Assembly: GCA_039545295.1 (NCBI GenBank)
Contig: BCIK01000026.1
Coordinates: 124,001 to 188,000, forward strand
Length of the DNA stretch: 64,000 bases
Source: Udeniomyces pyricola
Taxonomy: Eukaryota > Basidiomycota > Tremellomycetes > Cystofilobasidiales > Mrakiaceae
Direction of reading: 5' to 3'
Part shown: one piece after another, positions 23,192 through 35,309 of the stretch
How the letters are laid out: every line of letters begins with the position of its first letter
Position numbering within the stretch: the first letter of the stretch is position 1
Notes under the pieces: generated by a model
Seen by the model: only the letters and a program-made list of their open reading frames with translations
Told to the model about the DNA's origin: nothing
Database searches by the model: none
Made by a program: the position numbers and the translations under genes

Positions 23192-26100
23192 TCAGAAGCA
23201 ATGCACGCCCTTCTCCAAATCCCAACCAAGCTCGATCAACCCGGGCTTGACAGTCCCTTCGATCATGGCGTCCGGTCCACAGAGGAGGATCATCGCGTCG
23301 TCCGATGGCGGCGGTAAGTGCGTTCGAAGCATCGAGACATTAATCCGACCTTGGGAGTATGAACTCGGCCAATCAGAAGGTGCCGTCGCTAGAGGGAAGG
23401 GGATAAGATGGGAAGACACAGAGACCGGGAAGGGAGAGGCAAAGTCATCGAGAAGGCAGCGTAGGATGAGAAAGAAGTAAAGATTGTTATATATATATAT
23501 ATGCGATTGGTTAGTTCTTTTGTGTTCAAACAATGTCTTGCGAACAACACAAAATCTGACCAAGATGAAGACCAGACTCACTCAGCGTATGATGAAGATG
23601 ATACCTTCCCTTCTGCTGTTCGTCGTTCAAGAACCCATCGAGCTCGTCTTTGCAGAGGATATCCTGAATTGTACGGTTGCCGTTGAGGATGTAGACGTGC
23701 GTCTCTTGGTCTTCGGCGTCAGAGAAGACACCGCGGAGGACTTGGAGGATGGGTGTGATGCCTATGTGTGGACGTGGAAAGAGTCAAAGGAGGTGATTTT
23801 GGAATCAGTCAAAGGTGGCGGGAGAGACGAGAAGGAGAAAAGAGGTCAGTCAACATGCACCACCAAAAGACCTAACCCATTCTCCAACGACAGAAGGAAC
23901 AAAACAAAACAAAAACAAGGACTTCTTAGATCGCCCAACGTACCTGATCCCCCACAAACCATGCCAACATGTCTAATCTTTCTCTTGACGCCTCTCCAAT
24001 CGGCAACACCCTTACCCGTCCATTCGAACGAGCCGAGAGGCCCTTTGATCTCGACAGTATCGCCCAACTTGAGCTCGGAGAACCCGACGGACATCTTGCC
24101 GCCGAGAGGAAAGGCAGGAGTCGGAAGGTAGACTTTGATGAGGAGATCGAGGAAACCAACCGCCGATTGGAGCGAGACGGGTCTGAACGGAGAAGCCCAG
24201 AAACCCAATCGAGCAGAAAAGGACAGGAGAGTCAAGAATTAGCTTGTGAACAAGACATAAAACGGTTGGAAAAGAGGATGATAGGCGAAGATAGAATAGA
24301 GCGCCTTACGTGTAAGCTCTTTGAACCATTTCTCCATCTTCTCCCTTTCGCTTCAAACGGACAAAGACATGATGGCCAACAGGCTAAAGCGCAACACACG
24401 AGTCTATATTAGTACTCATGTCTTTTTCTTTTTTTTGCCTTCCAGACAGACGACTTTGACTCACAAGACCAAGCGGTTGATCCTCCCTATCGAGTTTGAA
24501 CCGGAATACTTTCGAGTCATGGCTGACTTGCTCGATGCTAGCAAGTTCGACTTTCTTCCACTTTGTCTTCGACAGGAAAATAGGATCCATGGTCGATGCA
24601 GTCTCTTGGATGGCTGAGCCAGTCGATTCAGAGGCAATGAGGGTACCGATATGGAAGGCGGCAAGTTGGGCCTTGCCTTGTGGGGAATGGATCGCCATGC
24701 TGTTGTGTCGGTGATTAGTAAGAGGATTGGGAAGCATGAGAGAAAACGTGATTTAGTGGACAAGGAAGACATAAAAAACTGAGACAAGTCGGAGTGGAAG
24801 ATTATCAACAAGACATGAGATACATACAAGTCTTCACTGGCATCTTCACCAGCCATGAGCGTGATCGATTCACCTCCTCCAGGATGATCCTTGAGGAACC
24901 CAGATCCATCATACACTGTCCAAAATCAACCCCATCTTCGCGTTAGCTGATCGCTTCAAGTCATGCTTCGTCTGAAGTATCCCAAATTAATGACTTTACT
25001 CACCTTCACCATTTACCACAAACCATGGCTCAGCCACCGAATTGTGCGCCTTGAGCTCGTCCAACGTAATCTTCCTCTCAACTCCCTCTTTCGTCATCCG
25101 AACTTCTTCCTTCTTCGGTTTCTTCTGGACTTCCTGGCTTGAACCACTCGAGGAAGGCAACGCCTTGAAGGACGGGTTGAGGATATCGGCACCTTGATCT
25201 TTGAGGCGCTCCATCCATCCGCCCGAAGCGGTTCCTGCGAGAGTTGGGTGTTCAAACTTGAGCGTTGACGTCTCAGGGTCATGATGAACAGCAACTCGGA
25301 ACCACTGTGTTGTTGCGCAACATAGTATGGTCAGTTACCAAATCCAAATGAACCAAGGAGAAGAGACAAGGTGAACAAGGTAGGAAATAAATCAGTCTTG
25401 AGCAACGGTGCAGCATAGACAAAGGTAATTCGTTACGATGACAGAGAGATGCAGTACATACCCAATTGTTCATCATACTGGTTGCGTTCCAGTACATGTC
25501 CCTTGGTTGAGAAGCCAACGACTAATACGAGTTCCCCAACGCAAGAAAACAAAAAAAAAGAAAGGACAAATAGACCACATGGTTAGTGATTGCGATCAGC
25601 CCAAAAAAACTCCACCTGTTTCACCCCTCACAGGGCGCTAGCGACAGCCGAGAGAGATGACCCACCTCATCCATGGCCCGAACCATCAAAGCACCGCACT
25701 CCTTCATTTCAGAAAGGTTGACTTCGAACGACCAGAAGCACCAGCAGAAGCATTCGTCGCGTTGCGTCAGGTCAATGTTGCCGTATACTGGGGACGAGGT
25801 AGCAATCTGGCGATACAAGTCTTCGGGGCTAGATAAACCCAGATAAAGGATCAGCAAGAAACAACGGATAGAGTTCAAAGTCAATATGGCTAGCTCAATG
25901 CCACATCACAAAGAACAGGCGAGATACGAAACGATGACGACGAGAGGAGAGAAACACGACGTACTATGTGACTTCGGCAAGGGTCCATGTTGTGCCCTCG
26001 TCAAGAGAGATTTCCACACGTGCAACTCGTCGACCACCTCCAGCGTCTGCCAAACAAACAACCGGCCGCCACAACCATAACCAAATCAGCTCCATATCCC

Positions 26101-28424
26101 AAAGACACCTACTACACATCAGAATGCGATACTTGCTCCCCAGCTGACGAGGCGCTGAAGATTTGATCCTCATCACTCACAAGCGTAACCTTGCATGGTG
26201 TATGTCGAAGAAGCGTTCTTGAGGTCAAAGACCTCGTGGTGCTCTGGCTTCGCAATGGCACTCTACAAGTCGAGGAAGATAAATTCAGACGCGAAGTATA
26301 TGACGAGGGCACGTGAGCTTTCGATTGATATGCTCGCTTGTTAGAGACGGATGGTGGGATGAGAGTGTAGCTAGGTACGTACGTTAACGTTCAAATCGTT
26401 GATGATGTATTTCGGATCATACCACCTAGCAAAGTTATGATTACACAACGAAAGAATTACAAATCAAGTCACAAGGTAAGTCATGGCGATTCCCATCAAC
26501 CAAAAAAGTTCAATCGCCAAAGATGACAAGAAAAAAGAAAGAAAAGAAAGAAAAAAAAGTAGAGAGGCAGAACGTTTACCATTTCTTCTCTGCCCTCGCT
26601 TCTTCCGGCATGACCTGAGTCGGCAACAACTTGTTGTCCCAGAAATGCAAGTAATGCTGCGATTCCTGATCGGACACGTCGATCTTGGTGAGCCATTTGA
26701 CGGAACGACCCCCGATCTGACCCGGGACGACAAGCCGGACAGGGAAGCCTATATAACAGTATAACCGAAAGTGCCAGAACACAAATCGAGGAAGGAAGAT
26801 CAGTCAGGTTGGGCTCTAAGGGTCTTGGATATGGTAGGAAGAGAATGAAGTCAGACCCAGAAACTGACCGTGATCAGGCTCCAAAGGCAAGCCATTCATC
26901 AACCAAGCGATGAGCATTCCCTTGCCTCGATCTTTCGCCCTAGAGATAGTCTGACTCGTGCCATAACGTCCCTGAGGTAGATCATCGGCCCCTTCAAAGA
27001 CGACATGACGCGGGTGGATGAAGGGTTGAGCAGTGGAAGGGTGTGGATTGGGAGCCGATGTGGGCTCGGCCAAGGCGAGAATGTCGGAAAGGTAGACGCC
27101 AGTGAATAGGGCAGTCGAGAGTCCTGCTGCTCCCCAGTTGAATCCCAGACCTTTTCTCACTACGTTTTGCTGTAGAAATCAAGCGTTTGATGAGGAGACG
27201 AGGATGTCGAACTATTGGTAAGTACACGTTGGAGTTCAACAAGGGCTCGGATCGGATACAAGGGCTACATGAAGGACAGACTTCTTTTCTTCGATCTGAT
27301 CAGAAAGAGTGGAAGGGGCTGGGGAGTCAGTACATCATGCCTCGTAAAAGGAGATATCAGACGCGGAAGAGGACAAATCTGCTCACTGCCGGCACAGACG
27401 AGCGTGACTGGCAACGTGACGACTTCAAACTTGGACTTGAGGTCTTTGAGCGAGAGACTGAGCGGGTTCTTGACCATGCTATATCATTCGAACGAAATAG
27501 AAAAAAAAAAGAAAAGAAAAAAACACAAACAGATTAACACTATACCAGCCATGACCTGCTGCGCGCAAATGGGTTTTTCTTTGCTTTTTTTTTTTGGGGG
27601 GGGGGGAGAGAGATGTAGATGGAGTGGGTTTTCTCACCCTCCAACTTCGACCTTCCACTTGGCCGCAAGGTCCGCGTCGACTTTGGGAACGTTGCCATGG
27701 GATCGAACGTAAAAGAGCTCGGAAGGCGTGATAAAGCCCGATTGGAAAAGGTCTGGAAGAGGCGCTTCGGTGTTGTAGGGGTGCTATTGATGCGAGTTGA
27801 CGTTTTGTGAATGAGAAGACAAAGGAAGAGAGGCAAAAAAAAAAGGAGAGGCATGGATGGAGGAGGAGGAGGGATGCGAGATATCGGTGCCAATGAAAAA
27901 GCAGATCAGTAGTGGATTTTTAATTTCTATTGTTTTTTTATTTTACCCTTCGCATATCCCTAAATCCACGCATTTGACAGTGCTAGAGACACCATCAAGC
28001 GAACAAAGCTCCTATCTATCCTCACTTGACAAAGGTCGAAGAGGAGGAATGGACAACGGTACTTCTCGGGATTGATCTAGAGTGACTGTCGACTGACCTT
28101 GCCTGTCAATCGGATGAGTCGCTCATCCCTGTTAATCCAATCGTCTGGCACGCCTACATCGCTCGGTCTAGTCAGCACCTTGAGCGGCGGCATGGTCGGA
28201 TATGCTTCATGTACTTGTGGGATCGTCGTCGAGGCGTAATCGGGTCGAAGCGAAGCGGGGAGTGCATAACCTTCTTGTGGCGATGCAAGCTCGGGTTTAG
28301 GAGAAGAAGGGAAAGAAGGCGATGAGGAGGAAGAGACGGAGGATCCTGGGGAAGAGGATTCGGAAGGAGAAAAGGTGGAGGATGAAGAGGGGGAGGGAGG
28401 AGAAGTCGAGGAGGGAGACGACAT
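23192..28424 (-). CDS. Assimilatory nitrate reductase (NAD(P)H)
   Basis: Reduces nitrate to nitrite using NAD(P)H through FAD, haem b5 and molybdopterin; first committed step of nitrate assimilation. The N terminus is a Ser/Pro-rich extension (about 70 residues). The Mo-cofactor domain starts at DDWINRDERLIRLTGK (28110), with an APLPDLFQSGFITPSELFYV-type block (27740), VTLVCAG bearing the Mo-ligand Cys (27410), GFNWGAAGLSTALFTGVYL (27140) and KPEHHEVFDLKNASSTYTMQ (26230). Its dimerisation part includes CFCWCFW and MNNWWFRV. The cytochrome b5 domain has FLKDHPGGG with the haem His (24880). The FAD domain has QRAYT|PVS split by an intron at 24305-24218 and IKGPLGSFEW (24040). The NAD(P)H domain shows MVCGGSG and LLCGPDAM, ending HCF-stop. 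All key residues are present. Product nitrite is used by the nitrite reductase 13 kb away. Confidence 0.95.
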
Positions 28425-28645
28425 GTTGAGGACAATAGTGAGTTATAGAGGAATCGACTGGATCTGGTTGGATGGTCGGTTGGTGTCAGCAGCACAGGCT
28501 AACAGTGCGATGATGAGTGTAGACAGCAACGAAGTATCATTGAATCGGGCCTCCACGTTCTCTCTATCTATCAGCAGAAATCCCAGGGGGGAGGCTTTCC
28601 AACCCAGGAACGAAGAACGAGGCCAGGGAGGAGGGCGCCAGGAGT

Positions 28646-28751
28646 ATCTATCGAGAGCAAATGATAAGGACAGGGACGGAGCTCGCTCCCGCGACTCGAG
28701 ATAAGAGAAATACCAAGGTGGTGCGCCTTGTTGCGTATTGATGCCGCGGCC
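28646..28751. promoter_or_regulatory. GATA-factor sites upstream of nitrate reductase
   Basis: HGATAR matches: CGATAG (as CTATCG, 28648-28653), TGATAA (28662-28667), AGATAA (28699-28704) and AGATAG (as CTATCT near 28746). They lie 220-330 bp upstream of the start codon. Fungal AreA/Nit2/Gat1 GATA factors bind this motif to relieve nitrogen repression. Function here is inferred. Confidence 0.5.
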
Positions 28752-29292
28752 TATCTTAGCCTTGAACCGCCGCTATGGCCGATGGCCAATATGATATAAT
28801 GGAATCTGGGATGAGGAATCTATCAGCGTGGAGTAAATTTACACGAACGGAAGGAGGAATGCGTGAGGCAAGCATAAGGAATTGTCGAAGTTGGCGCGAG
28901 ACGATAGGGTTGTGGCTCGATGTCATCATGATGTCCAGATTGATTTCCAGGTGCATATGTACAATCAACAATCGAATTGATCAACGCGCATAGCATGCAG
29001 ACCGAACCTGGTGTGTACGTAACGCGGTTCCTATATACGTAGCCCCTTCGAGTTTCAAACGCCGAAGGAGTGGTGGGATAAGTCACGTCCGACCGCATCG
29101 GCGGCGCGTTAATTAATTGTCGTACATAAATAATGCATATCATGCATCATGATCCGTACAATTTAATCCTGCATCGATCCAAGCTCCAAGCTCCAAAGAC
29201 TGACTAGATATCAGACCCGGTACTGCTAGTAGCGCAATGACGTCTATATGTATGTGCACTAGATAAAAAAACATCGTTTATACGTCGCTCTC

Positions 29293-29447
29293 CATGGCCA
29301 GAAATGGCAGCCAGGCAAGCACCGATTAAAGGCTTTTCGAGCCTCTCAGCCTTGTCCAACGCTTGACTGAGGCTTGTCTGACGCTTGTTCAGCCTCTTTC
29401 GAGGGTCTGTATGAACCTTGATGCCTGGCCTGCCATTTCTTGCCATG
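29293..29447. repeat. Long inverted repeat, 25-bp arms
   Basis: The left arm 29293-29316 (CATGGCCAGAAATGGC...) pairs with the right arm 29423-29447 with one mismatch and a one-base bulge. About 106 bp lie between, themselves rich in short AGCCTC/GAGGCT inverted and ACGCTTG direct repeats. It could fold as a structured RNA or be a small non-autonomous element; no flanking coding signal. Confidence 0.6.
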
Positions 29448-29675
29448 TCGCCGTGACAATATCAATATCAATCCTGGAACATCCTACAAGGTAGTACAAA
29501 CTCGACTCAAGCCCTTGTTCGTCAAGTACAAAAGAACCAAGTAAATCACGGAGATTCAGTAGTTGATCACATCATATCACGCTGTCGTTTGCAATCGGCG
29601 CGAGGAGAAACTTTCATGGCAAGGCGCCAAGAATTGGCCAAGTCGACACGAGTCAGAGCTACATAGATAGATAGA

Positions 29676-29700
29676 CAGATATATATATATATATATATTC
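29676..29700. repeat. TA/GA dinucleotide microsatellite
   Basis: Alternating AT run preceded by ATAGATAGATAGACAGATAT tetranucleotide units. Simple repeat, no gene. Confidence 0.7.
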
Positions 29701-30111
29701 GCACATCCGACTATATATGTACGGTCGAGCTCGATCATGGACGAGTGAAGCATGAGACGACATATAGATATATATGTATAAGAATATCGATGCAAATGAA
29801 ACTAAAGAGGCGGCAGGAGCTAGCGAGTGAATGGACTAATTGCTCGTCGTGCGCCGGGCCAGGCCGAAACTCGACGGATCGAGGTGCATGGTACGTACTA
29901 CTTGGTACTGACGGGATGATGCATGCAAAGACGCAGAGTATATATAAATAGGTGATGATAGTAGAAGATGGATCCAAGAATTGAAAGAGAGATACATAAA
30001 CCCAAGATATGAATTGGCAATGAGAAGCAACTATAAAAAAGGGAGGGGGGGGGGGAAGGAAACGCGGAAGGGATGAAGTAAAGCAATGTCGGTTCGAGGA
30101 TATACGTGTAC

Positions 30112-31946
30112 CTAACGTTCATCGTGAGATTGTTGGTGATGACTATCTCCGTCGATGGTGGTAGGGAGTGCAGGATGTGGTGATGTCGATATAGTTGAAA
30201 CACCAGTGGGTGATGAGAGGAGATGTGGACTGGGTGTTGGTGAAAGGAGCGGATCGGGTCGGAGGGGAGGATATCCCGTGGGAACAAAGATCTCAGGAGC
30301 TGAACAGCGACGACCCGGACTGATAGGGAGTGAAGAAGCAGACTTGTGACTCGAGAAACCAGAAGGGGTGTGGATATCTTGTTCGGGGGGAGGGGGCGTG
30401 AGACGTGTCGTTTGGGAAAGAAGGGGAGACGTAGGGATGTTGGGGTCCTGAGGAGGGTTGTAGGAAGAGGCAATCGTGATGTTGTATGGCCCGAGGTTGG
30501 GTGAAGATTCGATAGACAGAATTGGAGAAGAGACCAAGGACGAAGACGGAGAGGAAGTCATGGAAGAGGAAGCGGATGCCGCAAGAATATTGCTGTATTG
30601 GGATGAGGATGAAGACATAGATGAGCCAGAGGCGGATGGCGATGGATATGTAGAGAAATAAGGTTGAATCGTCGGCGTCGTCGTCGTGACAGTTAACCCT
30701 TGAGATGGAGTAATGAGCGTTGGCTGTGTCGTGGACAAACTCTTGTGGTTGATAGAAGGCGGCACAATGGTAGTTGTAGCGGAGGAGGATGAAGACGAGG
30801 ACGTTGGAGGCAAAAACGATCGACCGAATGACAGGGAGGACGGAAGGCAACTCGACGTGGGAACAAAGTCGTTGGAAGGCGAGCTACTACTACTGTTGAT
30901 GCTGAGGGTTGCCATGGAAGAAGTCGACGGGATGAATGATGCCGACGAAGACGAGGAAGCGAAGGACAAGGCGTTGCCTCCATGGGAGCTCGAACTATTT
31001 CCATTGCTACCACTCTGACTGCTGCTGCTACTCACACCACTACTGCTTCCTCCAGTCCCTCCACGCCCACTGGAGACATTCGAGTAGCTCCCTCCGCTGT
31101 TAGTCCGAGGTCTCGATCCCATCCAGTACACTCCTCCAGCCGCGACTGGGTTAGGGCCGTATCCATTATCTTCCCTCTCGCTTCCGCTTCCCCCACTTCC
31201 GCTTCCACTCGAACTGACACTCCCTCTTCTCTCTCGTCGTCCACTGTGAGTGTTACGGTAATGAGCCAACGAGCCAGTGCCAGACATGGCGGGAGAGGAA
31301 GATGAGGGCGTAGGAGGTGGTTGTTTGGATCGAGCGTGGAACGGAGACGAGGCGTTCTGAATGTAGCTGCTGTTGATGAGACGCGTGGGAATAGGAGAAT
31401 TGACTTGGGGGTTATGTAGTAGAGACGTGGGGTGATGAAGAGGGGTGGACGGAAGGCGTCGAACTGGGAAGCGAACGTTACAGACCCGAAGAAAGAGACA
31501 GAAAAGCGTGACATACAAATTAGTCCTGTTATCGCTCACTCCAAGGAACAACTCTTCTCGCCAACTAGATGTTGTTCAAACGGAACGGGATGATCTGAGT
31601 CTGATGAGCTATACTTACGAGGAACACGGGCAAATGCACTCGGTGGTAGTTGTGGTGGTTGTCCGGCTACCACAAGACCTCCGGAATGACCGGCCGCCGG
31701 GCCCAAGGTGTTCGCACCTCCCCCACTGGCTGGGAAACCTCCGGCAGCTGCCCCAAGTTTGACGTTACTAGCGTGTGGTACGCTTCCACTGCGAGTGTGG
31801 TGAACAAACGAAGAAATAGGACCGGAATCCGTGCCATTCGTGGGATCGACCAGGGCGACGGTGGGATGACTTTGGGCGTGCGGGCGTCGGCGGACAAAGG
31901 CCCCATCATCGGCAGTATTGGCGCGGGGAAGACCAGGGCGGGACAT
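30112..31946 (-). CDS. Serine-rich disordered protein, function unknown
   Basis: I do not recognise the family. Two exons give about 565 residues. Exon 1 starts MSRPGLPRANTADDGAFVRR and includes the hydrophilic block HHTRSGSVPHASNVKLGAA. A GTAAGT donor near 31612 joins in phase to an acceptor near 31475, giving VPLRRLPSTPLHHP. Exon 2 is dominated by Ser, Pro, Gly and Thr runs (for instance SSSGSGSGGSGSE and repeated SSSSS), with a few ordered-looking islands: GSLAHYRNTHSGRRERRGS, VYWMGSRPRTNSGG and a C-terminal SPGRRCSAPEIFVPTGYPPL. It has no TM segment or signal peptide. Several RxxS motifs (RRGS, RSGS, RRCSAP) look like kinase targets, which suggests a phospho-regulated scaffold or regulator. 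This is a guess. Confidence 0.6.
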
Positions 31947-33033
31947 GACCTGTTCGAGACGCGGGGGTAGAGGAAAACAAGTACGAAATGTACGTGAGGC
32001 ACGCGAGCGAAGTTGAAGAAGTGTAGGGAGCGAGGGCGGATGGTGGATGATGGATGGTGGTGACCAGTGTCTTTTCGCCGGTGGCAAGGCCACGTGGGTG
32101 GTCGAGGGGCGGCTAGGTATGGTGTGTTCGCGTGAGCAGTGTGTAGTGTCCTCAGAAGGGATGAGTGCCCTGAGTGTGGACTGCGTAGGGCGCTGATGTG
32201 AAGGAAGAAAATGCGGCGCTCGCAGTGGGTGGTGGTTGACTGTACCTGACGGTAGAGATATATATATATATGACACGTCGATCGATACGTCCATTGACTC
32301 CAAACATCGCTCTCGACAGTTGACAGACGTTTGCGGCGCGTCCGACCGTCAGAGGGATCGGCACATTTCGGCAAGCTAAGGACTACCGGGAGCTGATCCA
32401 ACTCTCGCTGACGTCTTTGACACCAACGATCGACAGTGGCGCCCGCGTGCGCGTCCTCATGCATCATGACCGCGTGTGTGTCTAGCGCCTAGCATGATGA
32501 TCACCGGTCACCGGTCACAACCATCCGAGTATGTAGTATATTGCGTCTCGCGCGGTACTCATGATCATCCTGAGAAGCTGCCTGACCTGTGCAAGGATCA
32601 ATTACGCCTCCATCCTCAACAGTTCGATCGATCAGACCGCGTAGTATTCATCCAGGTTCTCAACATACATCAGGGGGACTGGCTGAGAACAAGTTTATCA
32701 GCTGCAGTGAGTATATGTCCGTCAGTTGACGTTTGACAGTTGTTGTACTCGATATGCTTCCTCTTCTGCTCATGCTGCACTCGGCCCACGTCATCATCGT
32801 CATCGTCGAGTCGTCCCTCGATTGTTGAAGCTAGCTCTATTATCAAGTAGACTTGCATCTCGTCGACACTAGCGCTATTGCTTCTTTCCCGATATGTCCA
32901 ATATCTGTTTCTCCTCACTCACTCATTCTCCCATAAGCCGATTGAAACCCGCAAAACAATCAAACAGGTCCAAATAGAACACGGCGAAGAATTCCCCCCT
33001 TTCAAGGTACTCTCTCCTATAATCGAGCCCACT
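31947..33033. other. Intergenic: upstream of Ser-rich gene, uricase 3' side
   Basis: No gene seen. It includes a CACGTG palindrome at about 32091, a TA run near 32258, and a tandem CACCGGT direct repeat at about 32501-32516. Confidence 0.5.
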
Positions 33034-34710
33034 CTACTTCCTTCTTGAGATCGTCGCCTCGATCAACCCACTCGGCGCGGCAACGGGCATGAAAACCTCG
33101 ACGAGCCCTTCTCGACCTTTTCCATTCTCGAGCTTGAACGGCGAAAGGTCGACCGGACTAGAACGATTCGCAATCAACCACACAAAGAAAGAGGAGCGAA
33201 TCAGTATGGATTAGCGGAGATGGGGAGGGGGGGAGGAGGAGGAAAAAAAAAAACTGGGCATGACCCAAAGAAAGGATTACGGGATCGTACAGGTAGTGCG
33301 AGTTGGGAAGGGAGAAAGAGACGTCTTGGGTTGGCGCAGCTCGGGACAGGATCGTTTGACCTGCTCGGTAGACCGTCGCCTTTGGAGAGCAAGTAGTAAG
33401 AAAAGAAGGTAAACGGATGATCACAAAACAATCAGTCATCTGCTTTTTTTTTTTTCAAATTTCTCTTGACTTAGTCAATGATCAACCGATTGAGGTTCCA
33501 CCCGTTCGGATGATTCACCTGAACGCTTGCCGAATCATCCGTTGCAAAGACTTCCAAGACCGTGTTCCGTGCCGTCGTCGCGGTCTCGGTAAACTTGGTC
33601 TCGAGATCAATCTGCGCGAGGTTGGCGGCAGAGAGGGCGATAGTGGATGGGAGCGGAACCGTGTATTTGAGAGTGATGGAGGTGGAAAAGATGCGATCGT
33701 CGACCTCTGATAGCATACATGCGATAGGCGACATGGCATGTCACGATAGGACGATGATCAGTACTCTGTGTCTATTCACTACTGTCCACCCCACGCGCAA
33801 AACGATTTCTAACAAACTTACCAGGCAACGTCGTGAACTCATCCCTGACAAAGTTGGTAAAGGCGCTTCCTCCACTCTTGAGAACCAAGAGATCCTTGAG
33901 ACCGGCTGTGACGGTTCCGACCAGAGGGTTGTTGGGTGAGGCAGCGGACCGAGCGACCGAGATGGAGATGGTCTTCTTCTCGGTTCCGTCCCGAAGGAAT
34001 GAGTGAGGGTGGGGGCCAGAAGTGCCCGGAACCTGGAACAGAAGCAAAAATAAATCGGCCATCATGCAACGATCAGATCGTTAGGATGTACGCAATCTAT
34101 GTACGGCCTGTTCAAGAGACAGAAAGAGGGAAACGAAGAAGGGAAACACCCACATCAATCCTCGACCACTTTCCAACCTCTCCTTCCACCTCCACTTTTT
34201 CGATCCACCCATACTTCTCCAGGAAGTGACACCCAAGCTCGAGTCCAAACAGCTCGGGAGTGAGGACGTGAGCGGAGGTTTTGGCGAGGATATACGTGGT
34301 ATTCTTGATGGAGTCCGTCGCGACGATCGAAGTGTTATCGGCGTGAGTGTAAGAGCGGGCGACATCGCCATGAAGTAGGACACGAAGGGTGTATTCGATC
34401 ACTGACCGGTTCAGACAAGGTTAAAGATGACAGAGATGGATGAGCTTGGCTATCGGGATGTATACGTGTGAGGTTGTAGACAGATCTCCTGTGATCCGAC
34501 GCGAGGGCTCGAGAAGTCGATAACTGATCGGATGAATCCGACCCGACGAACAAAGACAGACGACGCACCGTGCTGCAGACCGCTAGGCTCTCGAACGACT
34601 CGACAAACACGAACAAGATCTTTGCCATAGCGAGAGAAAGAAAGGAAGCCAGGTCCGGCAATCTCGGAGAGGGATTCTTGCTGGGCAGGAAGGGGAGCAG
34701 GGGTCGACAT
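33034..34710 (-). CDS. Urate oxidase (uricase)
   Basis: Oxidises urate to 5-hydroxyisourate in purine catabolism, releasing purine nitrogen for growth. The start MSTPAPLPAQQESLSEIAGP is followed by SFSRYGKDLVRVCRVVRE, then VIEYTLRVLLHGDVARSYTHADNTSIVATDSIKNT (34400-34300), whose ATDSIKN block holds the catalytic Thr and is a uricase hallmark. FGLELGCHFLEKYGWI, SGPHPHSFLRDG (34010) and LKDLLVLKSGGSAFTNFVRDEFTTLP (33890-33820) follow. The second half includes FSTSITLKYTVP, an ARNTVLEVFATDDSASVQ block (33540), and ends VFMPVAAPSGLIEATISRRK-stop. Several short introns. The C terminus SRRK is not a canonical SKL-type peroxisomal signal, although fungal uricases are usually peroxisomal. Confidence 0.93.
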
Positions 34711-35309
34711 GATTGGGGTAGGGTGCAATTGATAAGCGAGAGGGAGATGGATGGATGGATGGGTGGTTGGACGATGGGTGTGGTGTGAACCGGCTTGAAG
34801 GATTGCGATGACCTTGAGAGAGTGAGAGTTGAGACGAAAGGGTATGAGATAAGATGCAAGACGACCAAGTGATGTGTGACGAGATAAAAGGTGTGACTGT
34901 AGAAGGTGGATGAAGGGAATGATATAGACAAAGATAGCTGAGATCGAGTCCGTGCGCGGAAGTCCAAGTCAATTGGAATCGTCGGATGAGATGCGATCCG
35001 AAACCCGATGAGCCCCATATATATCTGTTAACATACTGCCCAGATGCCGTGACTGTATTGACTTTCGTAAGCGTCTCATGCAGCTTTGTTAATTTAAAAA
35101 GTATTGTCTTGTCTCAATGCGTCAACGTTGCCTGGAAAAGCCGTCCTTCGCACTTCTCTTATAGCCATGGCCTGTAGTCAACTATGCTGCGGGGGGTTGT
35201 GTCATGATTGAACGGCACTTTGAATCTATAGTCATGCCTTCGCGCATGCCGCACGCTAACTCCACCATCCAAAACACGTTCCCCCTTCTCACTCTATCTC
35301 TCAGCCCTC
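34711..35309. other. Intergenic: uricase promoter, RNase H2A 3' side
   Basis: Uricase upstream region with a cluster of GATA motifs (separate entry), a TGGATGGATGGATGGG repeat near 34748, and the 3' flank of RNase H2A. No gene seen. Confidence 0.5.
34730..34937. promoter_or_regulatory. GATA-factor sites upstream of uricase
   Basis: Four HGATAR matches on the + strand: TGATAA 34730-34735, AGATAA 34848-34853, AGATAA 34882-34887, AGATAG 34932-34937, all within 230 bp of the uricase start codon. The density fits nitrogen-catabolite control of a purine-degrading enzyme; binding is inferred. Confidence 0.5.

Larger units (their letters stand above)
28425..30111. other. Intergenic: nitrate reductase promoter, repeats
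   Basis: No convincing gene. The left third is the nitrate reductase promoter with several GATA sites. A large inverted repeat lies at 29293-29447 and a TA microsatellite near 29680-29700 (both separate). The rest is AT-rich and looks like the 3' region of the next gene. Confidence 0.55.

Noticed and set aside
24218..24305. Apparent frameshift in the nitrate reductase FAD domain
   Set aside because: Reading the upstream exon in the correct frame gives EMVQRAYT, which joins in phase to PVSLQ. The motif is intact and the break was a frame mistake of mine.
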